A DNA stretch of 64,000 nucleotides from positions 310,001 to 374,000 of the forward strand of contig JADKHH010000003.1 of assembly GCA_016721905.1 (NCBI GenBank). The letters run 5' to 3'. A program made the translations under genes and the position numbers. How positions within the stretch are numbered: position 1 is the stretch's first letter; each line of letters starts with the position of its first letter. The notes beneath the pieces are model-generated. The model worked only from the letters and a program-made list of their open reading frames with translations. It was not told the origin of the DNA and did not search any database. The DNA is from Candidatus Opimibacter skivensis. Its GTDB lineage: Bacteria > Bacteroidota > Bacteroidia > Chitinophagales > Saprospiraceae. Positions 24,328 through 32,654 of this stretch are shown here, piece by piece.

Positions 24328-26806
24328 AGCCGACGGCTATCTGGGGTTCGGCGCCGGAGGGAAATTTCTTGATTTCATTCACGAGCCACCGGGAAGGGGC
24401 TTTGTTTGGGTCGTAGAGCACAGGATATGGATTGTGGAGCTTGTAGCCGAGATCGAGACGGAGAATGAAGAAATCAAGATCAAGGCGGATGCCATAGCCA
24501 TAGCCGATTCCAAATTCTTTGTAAAAGTTGTGTGACAAATTTGCTTCGAGGCGCGAATCGTCCTCCTGTAGAATCCACACATTGGCTGCGTCCACAAAGA
24601 GAACGCCTTTGAAATACCAGAAGAGTGGGAACCTGAGCTCAGCGGAGAAATCAATTTTAAAATCACCGGTTTGATAGAAGGGGACATTCGGCGGAATTTC
24701 TGTCTTGTCTTCATATCCTCCGGGACCAAGTTGCCGGATCTGCCAGGCCCTGTTGCTTAAAGCACCTCCTACGAAAAATTGTTTGGGATAGGGTACTTGC
24801 TTTGTGTAAGGACCATATGGTGTTGCAATACCAGTATTCAACTTGATCGCTAATTCTGTGTTTCGTGTCACGTTACGGAAGTAGCGAACATCTATTTCGC
24901 CCTTTGCAAATTGGGAGAATTCTACAATATCGTCTTCGCTTCCATTTGGGTTGAGTACAATTTCTTTAAACTCACCGCTGATGAGGTTTGCGACAGAATT
25001 GATGGCATACATTTCAATACCGGATAATTCCATGCTGTGCAGCATCCTGAAGTGGCCGGTCTTCGATTTGACCCGTGAATTTACCTCATAGATATAATTT
25101 CGAAACAGGAAGCCGGTGTACAGCTGATTACCAAAACTCTCTGCAAGAAACTTGTTTGAATCCAGGATCTTCTGATATTCCGGATAAGCGGTGGGTACAA
25201 ATAAATCAAATCCGATACGGGTGATGGTTAGCTTTTTAAAGGGGTCTGGCTGGATATCATAACTCAGGTTAGCGTTGACATTATAATAATCGTACAAATC
25301 TGTAATGATGACATAATTGAATCCAGCACTGAGGCGTGTGGATGCATCATCGACAAGCCAATGGTGCAGCCGACCACCGATCCTTGCTTTTTTCTCCGGA
25401 TCATCGGTATGCCCGATCATATGGTAGATATTGAGCGGATCCATAAACTGCCGGAAGGAGAGATCTGTCGTCAGGCCTGCATTGAGGCTATTTAATAGCT
25501 GGCTATTGGTGGTAGACTCCCTGTTGAAGAAATTAAATTCAAAACCCAGCTCGGCATTGACGTTGAGGATTTCAGCTTTGCCGAAAATATTACGGTCACG
25601 ATAATTGGAGCTGAACGAAGTGCCAAACAAAGATCTTCGCTCCTGGGATGCAATATTCGAATAGGTGAGTTCACCATTGACATCAAAATTGATTTTCTTA
25701 TTACGTGTCAGGAAGAATGTATAATCAATCGCCGGTGCTCCGACTCCGGAAGAATCAATGACGGCATCAGGATTTACAAATCGGATCAGTTCTATCCGGC
25801 CAAGTTTTTTAATCGTCAGGTCGATATTGTCTTTTCGGGTATGCTCATTGGGATAAAGGAAGATATTACGTTCAAGGGCTTCCGGCTTCAAGGTGAACAC
25901 ACTGCTATCCGGTAGAAAGTAGGTGATGTGATTGACCATGGTATCGTGGTAATGCTTTGGGTCCACGATATTATAATCCGGATAGACTTTGATATCGCCT
26001 ACTACATAAATCTGGTGAAGGGTACTGTCGGATGGGTTTAAGAGACGTATCACGCCTTTAACCCTGTTGCCCGCTGTATCTACTTCCATGGGGGAAACAT
26101 AGGTTTCATTGAAGGTAGCGTAGCCCTCGTTTTGAAGCAATCGGACAATTCGCGCCTTCTCCTGATTGTATAACTGGATATCCAATGCACTTTCCACAGG
26201 GATCAGCGAGTTTGCATTTGTTTTATCCACTATCTCCTGAAGCATCGAATCTTCAGCTATGATCAGGATGGTGTCCAGAAATATCCTGGGTCCGGGATTG
26301 ACATGATAGAGCACTTTCGTAACTTTCTTTTCTGTCTTCGCTTCATAGTTGACAATGGCTGATCTATATCCCCGGAGTTGAAGGTATTTTTCAAAGTCAT
26401 CGCTGGTCTGTTCTGCTTTCAGGGAGTCATAGATCACCGGTCGGTTTTTAATGATCCGCTCTTCGTCCCATTTCTTATGTTCAGGCTTTGCTTTTAACTT
26501 TTCCTGGTATTGATAATAGAAGACATGGCGGGGAAACCCCAGAGAATACTTTGTCTGTGGTTGTCGATAGTACTTCAGGAAACTCTCCTTAATCTCTGAT
26601 TTACTATGGATAGGGTCGCTTGATTTGAGCTTTATCTTGTTGGACATCAGAAAGGACTGATCATCCTCCAGATATTTTTTACTATTGCATGAAGAAAGAA
26701 GGACGCATAGTGCAAGCAAAGAGCCCCAGAACGCGGTGCGCGAATGGTGTCCTCTACGACAATATTTTAATATGGAGCCATTTTCCAAAGCCAGGATCAA
26801 ACTCAT
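24317..26806 (-). CDS. tamL: TamL: lipoprotein-type TamA/BamA family outer-membrane protein
   Basis: The 829-residue Omp85-family protein starts with a lipoprotein signal (LLALCVLLSSC, lipobox Cys near residue 41). N-terminal POTRA-like regions follow (KKVTKVLYHVNPGPRIFLDT). The C-terminal 16-stranded barrel (about residues 385-829) has the family segments LSNRAWQIRQLGPGGYEDK and GYGYGIRLDLDFFILRLDLG. A lipid-anchored TamA homologue is the TamL form described for Bacteroidota, thought to help insert outer-membrane proteins. No tamB gene is adjacent. The ATG at 26806 places its 5' end 35 bp inside the divergent SpoU methyltransferase gene. Confidence 0.85.
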   Translation of the reverse strand: MSLILALENGSILKYCRRGHHSRTAFWGSLLALCVLLSSCNSKKYLEDDQSFLMSNKIKLKSSDPIHSKSEIKESFLKYYRQPQTKYSLGFPRHVFYYQYQEKLKAKPEHKKWDEERIIKNRPVIYDSLKAEQTSDDFEKYLQLRGYRSAIVNYEAKTEKKVTKVLYHVNPGPRIFLDTILIIAEDSMLQEIVDKTNANSLIPVESALDIQLYNQEKARIVRLLQNEGYATFNETYVSPMEVDTAGNRVKGVIRLLNPSDSTLHQIYVVGDIKVYPDYNIVDPKHYHDTMVNHITYFLPDSSVFTLKPEALERNIFLYPNEHTRKDNIDLTIKKLGRIELIRFVNPDAVIDSSGVGAPAIDYTFFLTRNKKINFDVNGELTYSNIASQERRSLFGTSFSSNYRDRNIFGKAEILNVNAELGFEFNFFNRESTTNSQLLNSLNAGLTTDLSFRQFMDPLNIYHMIGHTDDPEKKARIGGRLHHWLVDDASTRLSAGFNYVIITDLYDYYNVNANLSYDIQPDPFKKLTITRIGFDLFVPTAYPEYQKILDSNKFLAESFGNQLYTGFLFRNYIYEVNSRVKSKTGHFRMLHSMELSGIEMYAINSVANLISGEFKEIVLNPNGSEDDIVEFSQFAKGEIDVRYFRNVTRNTELAIKLNTGIATPYGPYTKQVPYPKQFFVGGALSNRAWQIRQLGPGGYEDKTEIPPNVPFYQTGDFKIDFSAELRFPLFWYFKGVLFVDAANVWILQEDDSRLEANLSHNFYKEFGIGYGYGIRLDLDFFILRLDLGYKLHNPYPVLYDPNKAPSRWLVNEIKKFPSGAEPQIAVGLPF

Positions 26807-27524
26807 ACAGTCACTTCAACATAAAAAGTACAGACAAAAGTATGACAAATTCATAGTAGAGGGTCTCAAGATCACCAGGGAGCTGATCCTGGAGCGCCTT
26901 TCCATAGTAGAATCAGTCTATATTTCCAACCCTGATTATCAGGCAATTCTTGAGAATCTTATCGAATCAGACCGGATTTGTCAGGTCACACCTCAACAGA
27001 TGCATCAAATATCGCAGATGTCTACGCCACCAGGTGTACTTGCGGTTTGTGCATTGCCTCCTGAAATCCATCTGCCGGAGCATGTCGATGATTTACGAAT
27101 ATTTTATCTTGATTCGATACGTGATCCGGGCAATCTGGGCACTATCCTGCGCATTTCGGACTGGTTTGGGTTGGACTATGTGATCCTGTCACCTGATTGT
27201 GTTGACATATTCAACCATAAAGTGCTTCAGGCGTCCATGGGCAGCGCTTTGCGTGTCAAGACTTGTGTACTTGACAAAGTTGAGTTGCTTGCTTTTGGTG
27301 AAGGCAAGATATATGCCTGCGATGCTGAGGGTAAAAACATCTTCACTACAACACCACCACAAGGGGGCATTATCGTTTTAGGAAATGAATCATTAGGTGT
27401 TTCAGGAGAGATTGCCCATCAGGTGAAGGAGGTGTTTGCTATACCTGGCGACAAGAGTCTTGGTGCCGAGAGTTTGAATGTTGCGTCTGCGGCGGCGATT
27501 GTGGCGGCTTGGTGGGTTAAATAG
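26772..27524 (+). CDS. SpoU/TrmH-family RNA 2'-O-methyltransferase
   Basis: The 250-residue SPOUT-class enzyme transfers methyl from SAM to a ribose 2'-OH in RNA. An N-terminal substrate-binding part (KARIKLIQSLQHKKYRQKYD) precedes the trefoil-knot domain with motif 1 LDSIRDPGNLGTILRISDWF, motif 2 IIVLGNESLGVS and motif 3 IPGDKSLGAESLNVASAAAI. The target nucleotide is not predictable. ATG 26772 is the only methionine before the conserved start and overlaps the 5' end of divergent tamL by 35 bp. Its stop lies at the edge of a GCAAGGA tandem repeat. Confidence 0.9.
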   Translation: MEPFSKARIKLIQSLQHKKYRQKYDKFIVEGLKITRELILERLSIVESVYISNPDYQAILENLIESDRICQVTPQQMHQISQMSTPPGVLAVCALPPEIHLPEHVDDLRIFYLDSIRDPGNLGTILRISDWFGLDYVILSPDCVDIFNHKVLQASMGSALRVKTCVLDKVELLAFGEGKIYACDAEGKNIFTTTPPQGGIIVLGNESLGVSGEIAHQVKEVFAIPGDKSLGAESLNVASAAAIVAAWWVK

Positions 27525-27525
27525 C

Positions 27526-27655
27526 AAGGGGCAAGGAGCAAGGGGCAAGGAGCAAGGAGCAAGGAGCAAGGGGCAAGGAGCAAGGGCAGGGGAGCAAGGG
27601 GGGGCAGGGGCAAGGGCAGTGCAGGGAGCGAGGGCAAGGAGCAAAGGGCAAGGAG
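27526..27655. repeat. Period-7 tandem repeat (GCAAGGA/GCAAGGG)
   Basis: About eighteen imperfect heptamers of GCAAGG(A/G) follow the stop of the SpoU gene. The reverse complement of the same unit forms the 3' end of miaA at 28180-28216. Confidence 0.8.
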
Positions 27656-27740
27656 TTTTTTTTAAAAATATTTTCAAAGTGAGTCACATTTGGGTGTGTT
27701 CAAGACACTATGGTTGATAATTTATTATTAACCATTTAAA

Positions 27741-28109
27741 ATGTACGTCATGAACAGGTTTCGTTTTGAAGATCTTGAAATATGGAAGGAGGCAATTGAA
27801 ATTGCGACTATTTTATTTAGAATAGCCGATAAATTAGAAGAGAAGCGCCTATGGCGATTTGCTGATCAGGTGCGGGGCGTGGGACTTGGTATTCCCAATA
27901 ATATCTCTGAAAGTACTGGTACCGATATGGTAGGTGAACAGCAACAATTTCTGAGATATTCAAAACGTGAGACCTACGAAGCTGCTAACTTACTTGTCAT
28001 CCTCGAAAAGGAAAAGCATATCAGCCCTACGGAAAAGGAGGAAACCTATGAGCGACTTCATGTGCTGAGTAAGCGAATCACTAGTTATTCCAGATCGCTC
28101 GCATTCTAG
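27741..28109 (+). CDS. Four-helix-bundle protein (TIGR02436/S23-like)
   Basis: The 122-residue protein matches the small four-helix-bundle family (first described from 23S rRNA intervening sequences) found in many Bacteroidota. It shows FRFEDLEIWKEAIEIA, QVRGVGLGIPNNISESTGTD and FLRYSKRETYEAANLLVILE. The start may be the ATG at 27741 or the one at 27750. Function is unknown; copies often stand alone beside repeats, as here. Confidence 0.85.
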   Translation: MYVMNRFRFEDLEIWKEAIEIATILFRIADKLEEKRLWRFADQVRGVGLGIPNNISESTGTDMVGEQQQFLRYSKRETYEAANLLVILEKEKHISPTEKEETYERLHVLSKRITSYSRSLAF

Positions 28110-28175
28110 TGTTTTATTGGTTTCTCCTTGCTCTCCGGCTGCAAATGCTGAATATTCGACGGGATCTCAGCGGGA

Positions 28176-29117
28176 CTACGACTTGCTCCTTGCTCCTTGC
28201 TCCTTGCCCCTTGCCTCAAGTTCCAGGTCAATAGCATTGATAATAGAAAGATCATCATCAGGGGTAAAGCTGTGCCAGCTGCCCTGATGACGCCACCAGG
28301 TCATCTGGCGCTTAGCGTAGCGACGGGTGGATTGTTGGATAGCACTGATTGCTTCCGGCAGTGAGCAATTGCCATCGAAGTAGTCGAAGAGCTCTTTGTA
28401 GCCGACAGTATCCAGCGCCTTGAGATGCCTGAATGGATAAAGTGATCTTGCTTCGGCTTCCCAACCTTGACTGATCATATGGAGCACGCGTTGATCAATG
28501 CGGGCGTATAATTCTTCTCTTGGAAGGGTGAGAACGATGGGTAGGATGTTGAAGGGTCGTTTGATGGGTTCACCTTTAAGAAAGGAACTGAATGGCTTGC
28601 CAGAAGATTCGCTTACAGCAAGTGCCCGGATGATCCTTCTTGGATTGGCTTTGTCCACGATGTCCAAATAAACAGGATCAAGCTCTTCGAGTGATTTCAA
28701 AAGCGACTCAATTCCTTGCTCTTTCCATAATGCAGTCCATCGCTCTGTGACTCCTTCTTCAACTTCAGGGATATCATCAAAGCCTTCCATGAGTGCCTTG
28801 ACGTAGAGTCCTGTCCCGCCTGTCAGTATGACCATGTCGTGATGGAGAAACAACTCATCAAGGATGTGAAGTGCTTCATTGGTATAGTGAGCAACTGAAT
28901 AATCCTGATGGATGCTGATATGTCCGATGAGGTGGTGTGGAATGGCGTTCAATTGAGAAGCCGTGGGTCTGCCGACGCCGATGTTGAGTTCGGTGTAGAC
29001 CTGTCTTGAATCAGCGCAGATGATTTCAGTTTGATAATGTTGGGCCAGCCGGATAGCCATGTCCGTCTTGCCTACACCTGTAGGGCCTCCGATCACCACC
29101 AGTAGTTTGTTTGACAT
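28176..29117 (-). CDS. miaA: tRNA dimethylallyltransferase
   Basis: MiaA adds a dimethylallyl group to A37 of tRNAs that read UNN codons. The 313-residue product has the P-loop GGPTGVGKTDMAIRLA at residue 9, the catalytic DSRQVYTELNIGVGRP, LTGGTGLYVKALMEG and the tRNA-binding RRYAKRQMTWWRHQ. The last dozen residues (EARGKEQGARSKS) are translated from a GCAAGGA-type heptamer repeat and are not family sequence: the repeat appears to have invaded the 3' end and moved the stop codon. Confidence 0.95.
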   Translation of the reverse strand: MSNKLLVVIGGPTGVGKTDMAIRLAQHYQTEIICADSRQVYTELNIGVGRPTASQLNAIPHHLIGHISIHQDYSVAHYTNEALHILDELFLHHDMVILTGGTGLYVKALMEGFDDIPEVEEGVTERWTALWKEQGIESLLKSLEELDPVYLDIVDKANPRRIIRALAVSESSGKPFSSFLKGEPIKRPFNILPIVLTLPREELYARIDQRVLHMISQGWEAEARSLYPFRHLKALDTVGYKELFDYFDGNCSLPEAISAIQQSTRRYAKRQMTWWRHQGSWHSFTPDDDLSIINAIDLELEARGKEQGARSKS

Positions 29118-29124
29118 ATCTTTG
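29117..29124 (+). promoter_or_regulatory. -7 box of the PlsC-like gene
   Basis: TATCTTTG matches TAnnTTTG and lies 30 bases before the ATG at 29155. It touches the first codon of divergent miaA. Confidence 0.45.
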
Positions 29125-29154
29125 CGGGCCTGGGCAGCAAGTTCGGATTTCTTT

Positions 29155-30395
29155 ATGGTTTATCAGATAATACGGTTGTGGGCTACATTATTTCTGCGGT
29201 TATATTTCAGGAAGACCATAGTATATGGCCTGGAACACATACCCAAAAAGGGGCCATTGATAGTCGCCAGCAATCATCCCAGCGCATTTCTGGAGGCGAG
29301 CATCATGGGCACTATACTGGGGAGGCCGCTGCACTATCTGGTGCGGGGGATATGTTTCATCCGAAGTTCCAGTGGCTTTTTGACTGGACTAACCAGATCC
29401 CGATCTACCGGCAGAAGGATGGAATCAGCAACCTGCGTAAGAATGCATCCAGTTTTGAGCTAACCTACCGTAAACTGGCGGATGGCGAGGCGGTACTTAT
29501 TTTTCCGGAGGCTAAGACCATCCTCGAAAAAAGAATGCGACCTATACAACGTGGCACTGCGCATCTGGCTTTTGGCACCTTACCTTTTGTCAAGGAGGGG
29601 GAGGAATTGCTTATTCTCCCGGTGGCGGTCAACTTTACTGAGCCGCGATTGCCAGGGACTGATGTTGTGGTCAAGTTTGGCGCTCCATTTCTGACTGAGC
29701 AAGCTACCCGAGAAGATCGTGATGCCATCGACAGGTTTACCAGCACCCTCAGTGATGCGATGAGTCCGTTGATTATTCAGGTGACAGAGGAGCGATATGA
29801 TCATCATTATGATGTGTTGGCTTCTGTGTATATGCGATGCGTGCAAGGTGGGAGACCATGTGGATCTGCGCATGATGATCTAGTGCTGCTCTCCAATGTG
29901 GTCAACCAACATGACAGACATCAGGCACTCTTAGATAGGGTGCATACGTATTTTCATACCCTGAAAAAAATGAAGATAGGGGAGGCAGTTTATTTTCCAC
30001 ATCTGGTTATGGCCAATCGATTCATCCTGGCGATCATGTTGATCCTAAAATTGATTTGGTTGGTTTGTGGTGGTTGGATATGGAGAAGTGTGCGAAGGAT
30101 TATCTTCTCCAAAATAAAAGCGAATACGTTTAAATCTCCTGTGACTGTTGGTGCCGCGATGGTCTTGTATCCCTTGATTAGCCTGATACTGCTTATTATT
30201 TGCCTGATAGCGGGATGGCCGCTATGGATTGTTCTTGCCTGGGTGACGGTCATGCTTTCAGGGATGTTTTTCCGGCCTCCCTTCGATCTGATATGGAAAG
30301 TATTGACTTTAGGATTTTCGGTGAAAGCGAAATTGAAATCGGAAATTTCTGATATCCGGAATGAAGTGAAGGCCTTACTTGAAAACGTGAAATAA
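29155..30395 (+). CDS. 1-acyl-glycerol-3-phosphate acyltransferase (PlsC-like), frameshifted
   Basis: The first frame starts MVYQIIRLWATLFLRLYFRK and contains the acyltransferase motif SNHPSAFLEAS, then stops early. A second frame continues with FDWTNQIPIYRQKDG, the motif VLIFPEAKTILEKRMRP and RGTAHLAFG, and two to three membrane spans at its C-terminus (RFILAIMLILKLIWLVCGGW). Adding one G to the GGGGG at 29345-29349 joins them as LVRGDMFHPKFQ, giving a 413-residue protein. The shift is either a homopolymer sequencing error or a true mutation. The membrane-bound C-terminal extension is common in Bacteroidota phospholipid acyltransferases. Confidence 0.8.
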
Positions 30396-30396
30396 A

Positions 30397-30846
30397 TCAG
30401 CGTACGAGGGTTACGTTTCCTTTGAAGGTTTTCCGCTCACCATTTGAAAATTGGACTTCGAGGTAATAAGCGAAAACACCAGGGCTCATATTAAAATTTT
30501 TGTAAGAGCCATCCCACCAGTCTTCAGAAGGGGCAATAGGCATATTGTATCGGGAGTAAACATTTGTGCCCCGCTTGTCAAAAATAAAAAACCGGGTGAT
30601 CATCACCTGGTCACCGACGGGTGCCTGGATTTGAAACAAGTCGTTGGTGCCATCGCCGTTTGGGGAGAAAATATTGGGAATATAGACATGGATGTCAGCC
30701 GCTGCTCCTGCAGGGATGGAATCTGTGGGATTGAAAGAGTCGTTAGGCTGCAAGCTGCCTGTTGTACTGGAACGGGAATAGAATCCCTGGCCAGACAGGC
30801 CTAGGGTGCTTAAAATACAGATAATAAAAAGCAAGGTGATTCTCAT
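30397..30846 (-). CDS. Secreted protein with gliding-motility/T9SS C-terminal (CHU_C) domain
   Basis: The 149-residue protein has a signal peptide (MRITLLFIICILSTLGLSGQ) and little else before a CHU_C domain with the hallmark VYIPNIFSPNGDGTNDLFQI, FFIFDKRGTNVY and WWDGSYKN. This domain normally ends large type IX-secreted proteins. Here it forms nearly the whole product, so it may be a minimal exported protein or the relic of a longer one. The ATG at 30846 is chosen for the signal peptide. Its stop lies one base from that of the convergent PlsC-like gene. Confidence 0.82.
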   Translation of the reverse strand: MRITLLFIICILSTLGLSGQGFYSRSSTTGSLQPNDSFNPTDSIPAGAAADIHVYIPNIFSPNGDGTNDLFQIQAPVGDQVMITRFFIFDKRGTNVYSRYNMPIAPSEDWWDGSYKNFNMSPGVFAYYLEVQFSNGERKTFKGNVTLVR

Positions 30847-30945
30847 AAAGCGGCAATAGCGTGTGTCTTCTCTCTTTATTTTGTCTTCAAATATCTGAAA
30901 AACAATCAATTTATGGGTCATGCAGGCATTCGGGCAGGCGAAAAA

Positions 30946-31986
30946 TCAATCCAGCACCTCATAAATGACTGCAGGCACTGACTTATTCTTTAACATAAAC
31001 TCGCCTACCTTCAGGCAATTGAAAGACTCCTTTACGATGTCATACGCTGCCTGATTGATGACAATCTTGCCTGGGGAGGCCACACTTTGAAGTCGTTGTG
31101 CGGTATTGACGGTATCACCGATCACGGTATAATCCAGTCTGCGGAGGCTGGAAGACCCTATATTACCGGAGATCATTTCGCCGCTATTGATGCCTATAGA
31201 TACCCGGGGCGTAAAATCTACATGTTCATGCAGGGAGGGTAGTTTTTCAATCTGGTTGCGCACCGCCAGGCAGGCATCAATGGCTCTGTCGAGGTGAAAA
31301 TCTCCACGGAAAACGGCCATGATGGCATCTCCGATAAACTTATCCACATAGCCTCCCTGTTCGATTATCTCCTTTACCATCACTTCAAAATAATTGTTGA
31401 GGAGTTTGACGACAGTATCCGGGGGTTCATTTTCACTGATGGTTGTAAAGCTGCAGATATCAATAAAGGCGACCGTACCCACAATCGTATCATTGGCCAT
31501 GAGGGAGGATTCGAATTCGCGACTGGCCATAAACTTCAGGACATTTTCATCCACATACATCCTCAGGATATTGTTCTCTTTGATGGCCTTTATCGTTTCG
31601 CGGCTCTGCTGTACATGACGGATGGTTTTTTCCATGGTCAGGTCAAGATCTTCGAAATTGACTGGCTTCGTAATGAAGTCAAATGCACCGCGGTTCATAG
31701 CGGTCCGGATATTTTCCATATCGCCGTATGCAGAAACGATAACGGATTTTAGCAATACGTTATCCTCTGCCAGTCTGGTGAGCAGGGTGAGTCCATCCAT
31801 TTCGGGCATATTGATATCGCTCAGCACCACATCCACATCTGCGTGTTCCGCGAGTTGCTCCAGGGCATGCCTGCCGTTGGAAGCGAACACAAATTCATAA
31901 TGATGTTCACGTATTTTCTGCCGGAATTTTTGTTTGATCAGGGCTTCCAGATCCGCTTCATCGTCTACCACTAATATTTTGGCCAT
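30946..31986 (-). CDS. Response regulator with adenylate/guanylate cyclase output domain
   Basis: The 346-residue protein has an N-terminal receiver domain (ILVVDDEADLEALIKQKFRQ; phospho-acceptor Asp in VVLSDINMPEMDG; FDFITKPVNFEDLD) and a class III nucleotide cyclase domain (about residues 170-346). The cyclase has metal-binding Asp in GTVAFIDICSFTTISE, YVDKFIGDAIMAVF and DYTVIGDTVNTAQRLQ. It would make cAMP or cGMP when phosphorylated. Its ATG overlaps the TAA of the upstream single-domain receiver gene by one base. It lies directly downstream of eleven histidine kinases that carry no receiver, so it is a plausible shared output; that link is inferred. Confidence 0.9.
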   Translation of the reverse strand: MAKILVVDDEADLEALIKQKFRQKIREHHYEFVFASNGRHALEQLAEHADVDVVLSDINMPEMDGLTLLTRLAEDNVLLKSVIVSAYGDMENIRTAMNRGAFDFITKPVNFEDLDLTMEKTIRHVQQSRETIKAIKENNILRMYVDENVLKFMASREFESSLMANDTIVGTVAFIDICSFTTISENEPPDTVVKLLNNYFEVMVKEIIEQGGYVDKFIGDAIMAVFRGDFHLDRAIDACLAVRNQIEKLPSLHEHVDFTPRVSIGINSGEMISGNIGSSSLRRLDYTVIGDTVNTAQRLQSVASPGKIVINQAAYDIVKESFNCLKVGEFMLKNKSVPAVIYEVLD

Positions 31987-32360
31987 TACTGTATTGCTTT
32001 AAGTTTTTCTTTAAGGACATTAAACTCCACCGGTTTGGTCAGGAAATCATCTGCTCCGAGACGCATGGCTGTGTTGTAGTTTTCCGCATCCCCATAGGCG
32101 GTGATCATCATCACGAGGGGAGGGGGCGTGTGGTATTTTTCCTTGATATGGCGGAGAAGTTCCAGACCACTCATGCCGGGCATATTGATATCCGACAGGA
32201 TCAGTACGGCTCCATGGTCGTGCTGATTGAGGTATTGCAGTGCTTCTTCTCCGGAAAATGCAAAGGCAAATTCAATTTCATTGTTTTTGATCTCTTTTCT
32301 GAATCTTTGTTCAAAGAGTATCTGGACATCTCTTTCGTCGTCAACTACTAAAATATGCAT
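31986..32360 (-). CDS. Single-domain response regulator (CheY-like receiver)
   Basis: The 124-residue receiver has the acidic pair in MHILVVDDERDVQILFEQRF, phospho-acceptor Asp in VLILSDINMPGMSGLELL, the Thr/Ser switch in VMMITAYGDAEN and the Lys in DDFLTKPVEF. It resembles the receiver half of the downstream cyclase, with which it overlaps by one base. Upstream, across a kinase stub and three repeat units, is the last histidine kinase of the array. A phosphorelay or phosphate-sink role between the kinases and the cyclase is an inference. Confidence 0.92.
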   Translation of the reverse strand: MHILVVDDERDVQILFEQRFRKEIKNNEIEFAFAFSGEEALQYLNQHDHGAVLILSDINMPGMSGLELLRHIKEKYHTPPPLVMMITAYGDAENYNTAMRLGADDFLTKPVEFNVLKEKLKAIQ

Positions 32361-32377
32361 AGTACAGGGATGGGTGT

Positions 32378-32464
32378 TTACAAGGGTAAAATAATTATAA
32401 ATTCAGCAAATTCAGTTTCTTTTGTTTCTAAGCGGAGTTCAACACCGTGTGCTTTGACGATGTC
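32378..32464 (-). pseudogene. Kinase 3'-end stub A
   Basis: An open frame of 28 codons plus stop reads DIVKAHGVELRLETKETEFA and ends IIILPL. It is a diverged copy of the last residues of the array kinases (DIVKAHGGELKVETKEGEG...). It begins exactly where the R-repeat block ends and has no start codon, so it is a relic. Confidence 0.75.
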
Positions 32465-32654
32465 TTCATTTGTCTGAATCACGGATTACGCGGATTTATG
32501 GATTTGTACTCTTTTGTCTGAATCACGGATTACACGGATTTAAGGAATTGTACTCTTTTGTCTGAATCACGGATTATACGGATTTAAGGATTTCACGGAT
32601 TTCAATTATTAAGAGGTTCATCTGATTTATACATTGTTTCCACTATTCTTATGA
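32465..32654. repeat. R-repeat block 1 (three partial tandem copies)
   Basis: TTTGTCTGAATCACGGATTA occurs three times in a row, then CGGATTTAAGGATTTCACGG, then TCTGATTTATACA, ending at the stop codon of the kinase at 32655. This is the longest copy of a ~100-bp repeat found eight times after kinase stop codons. Confidence 0.85.
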
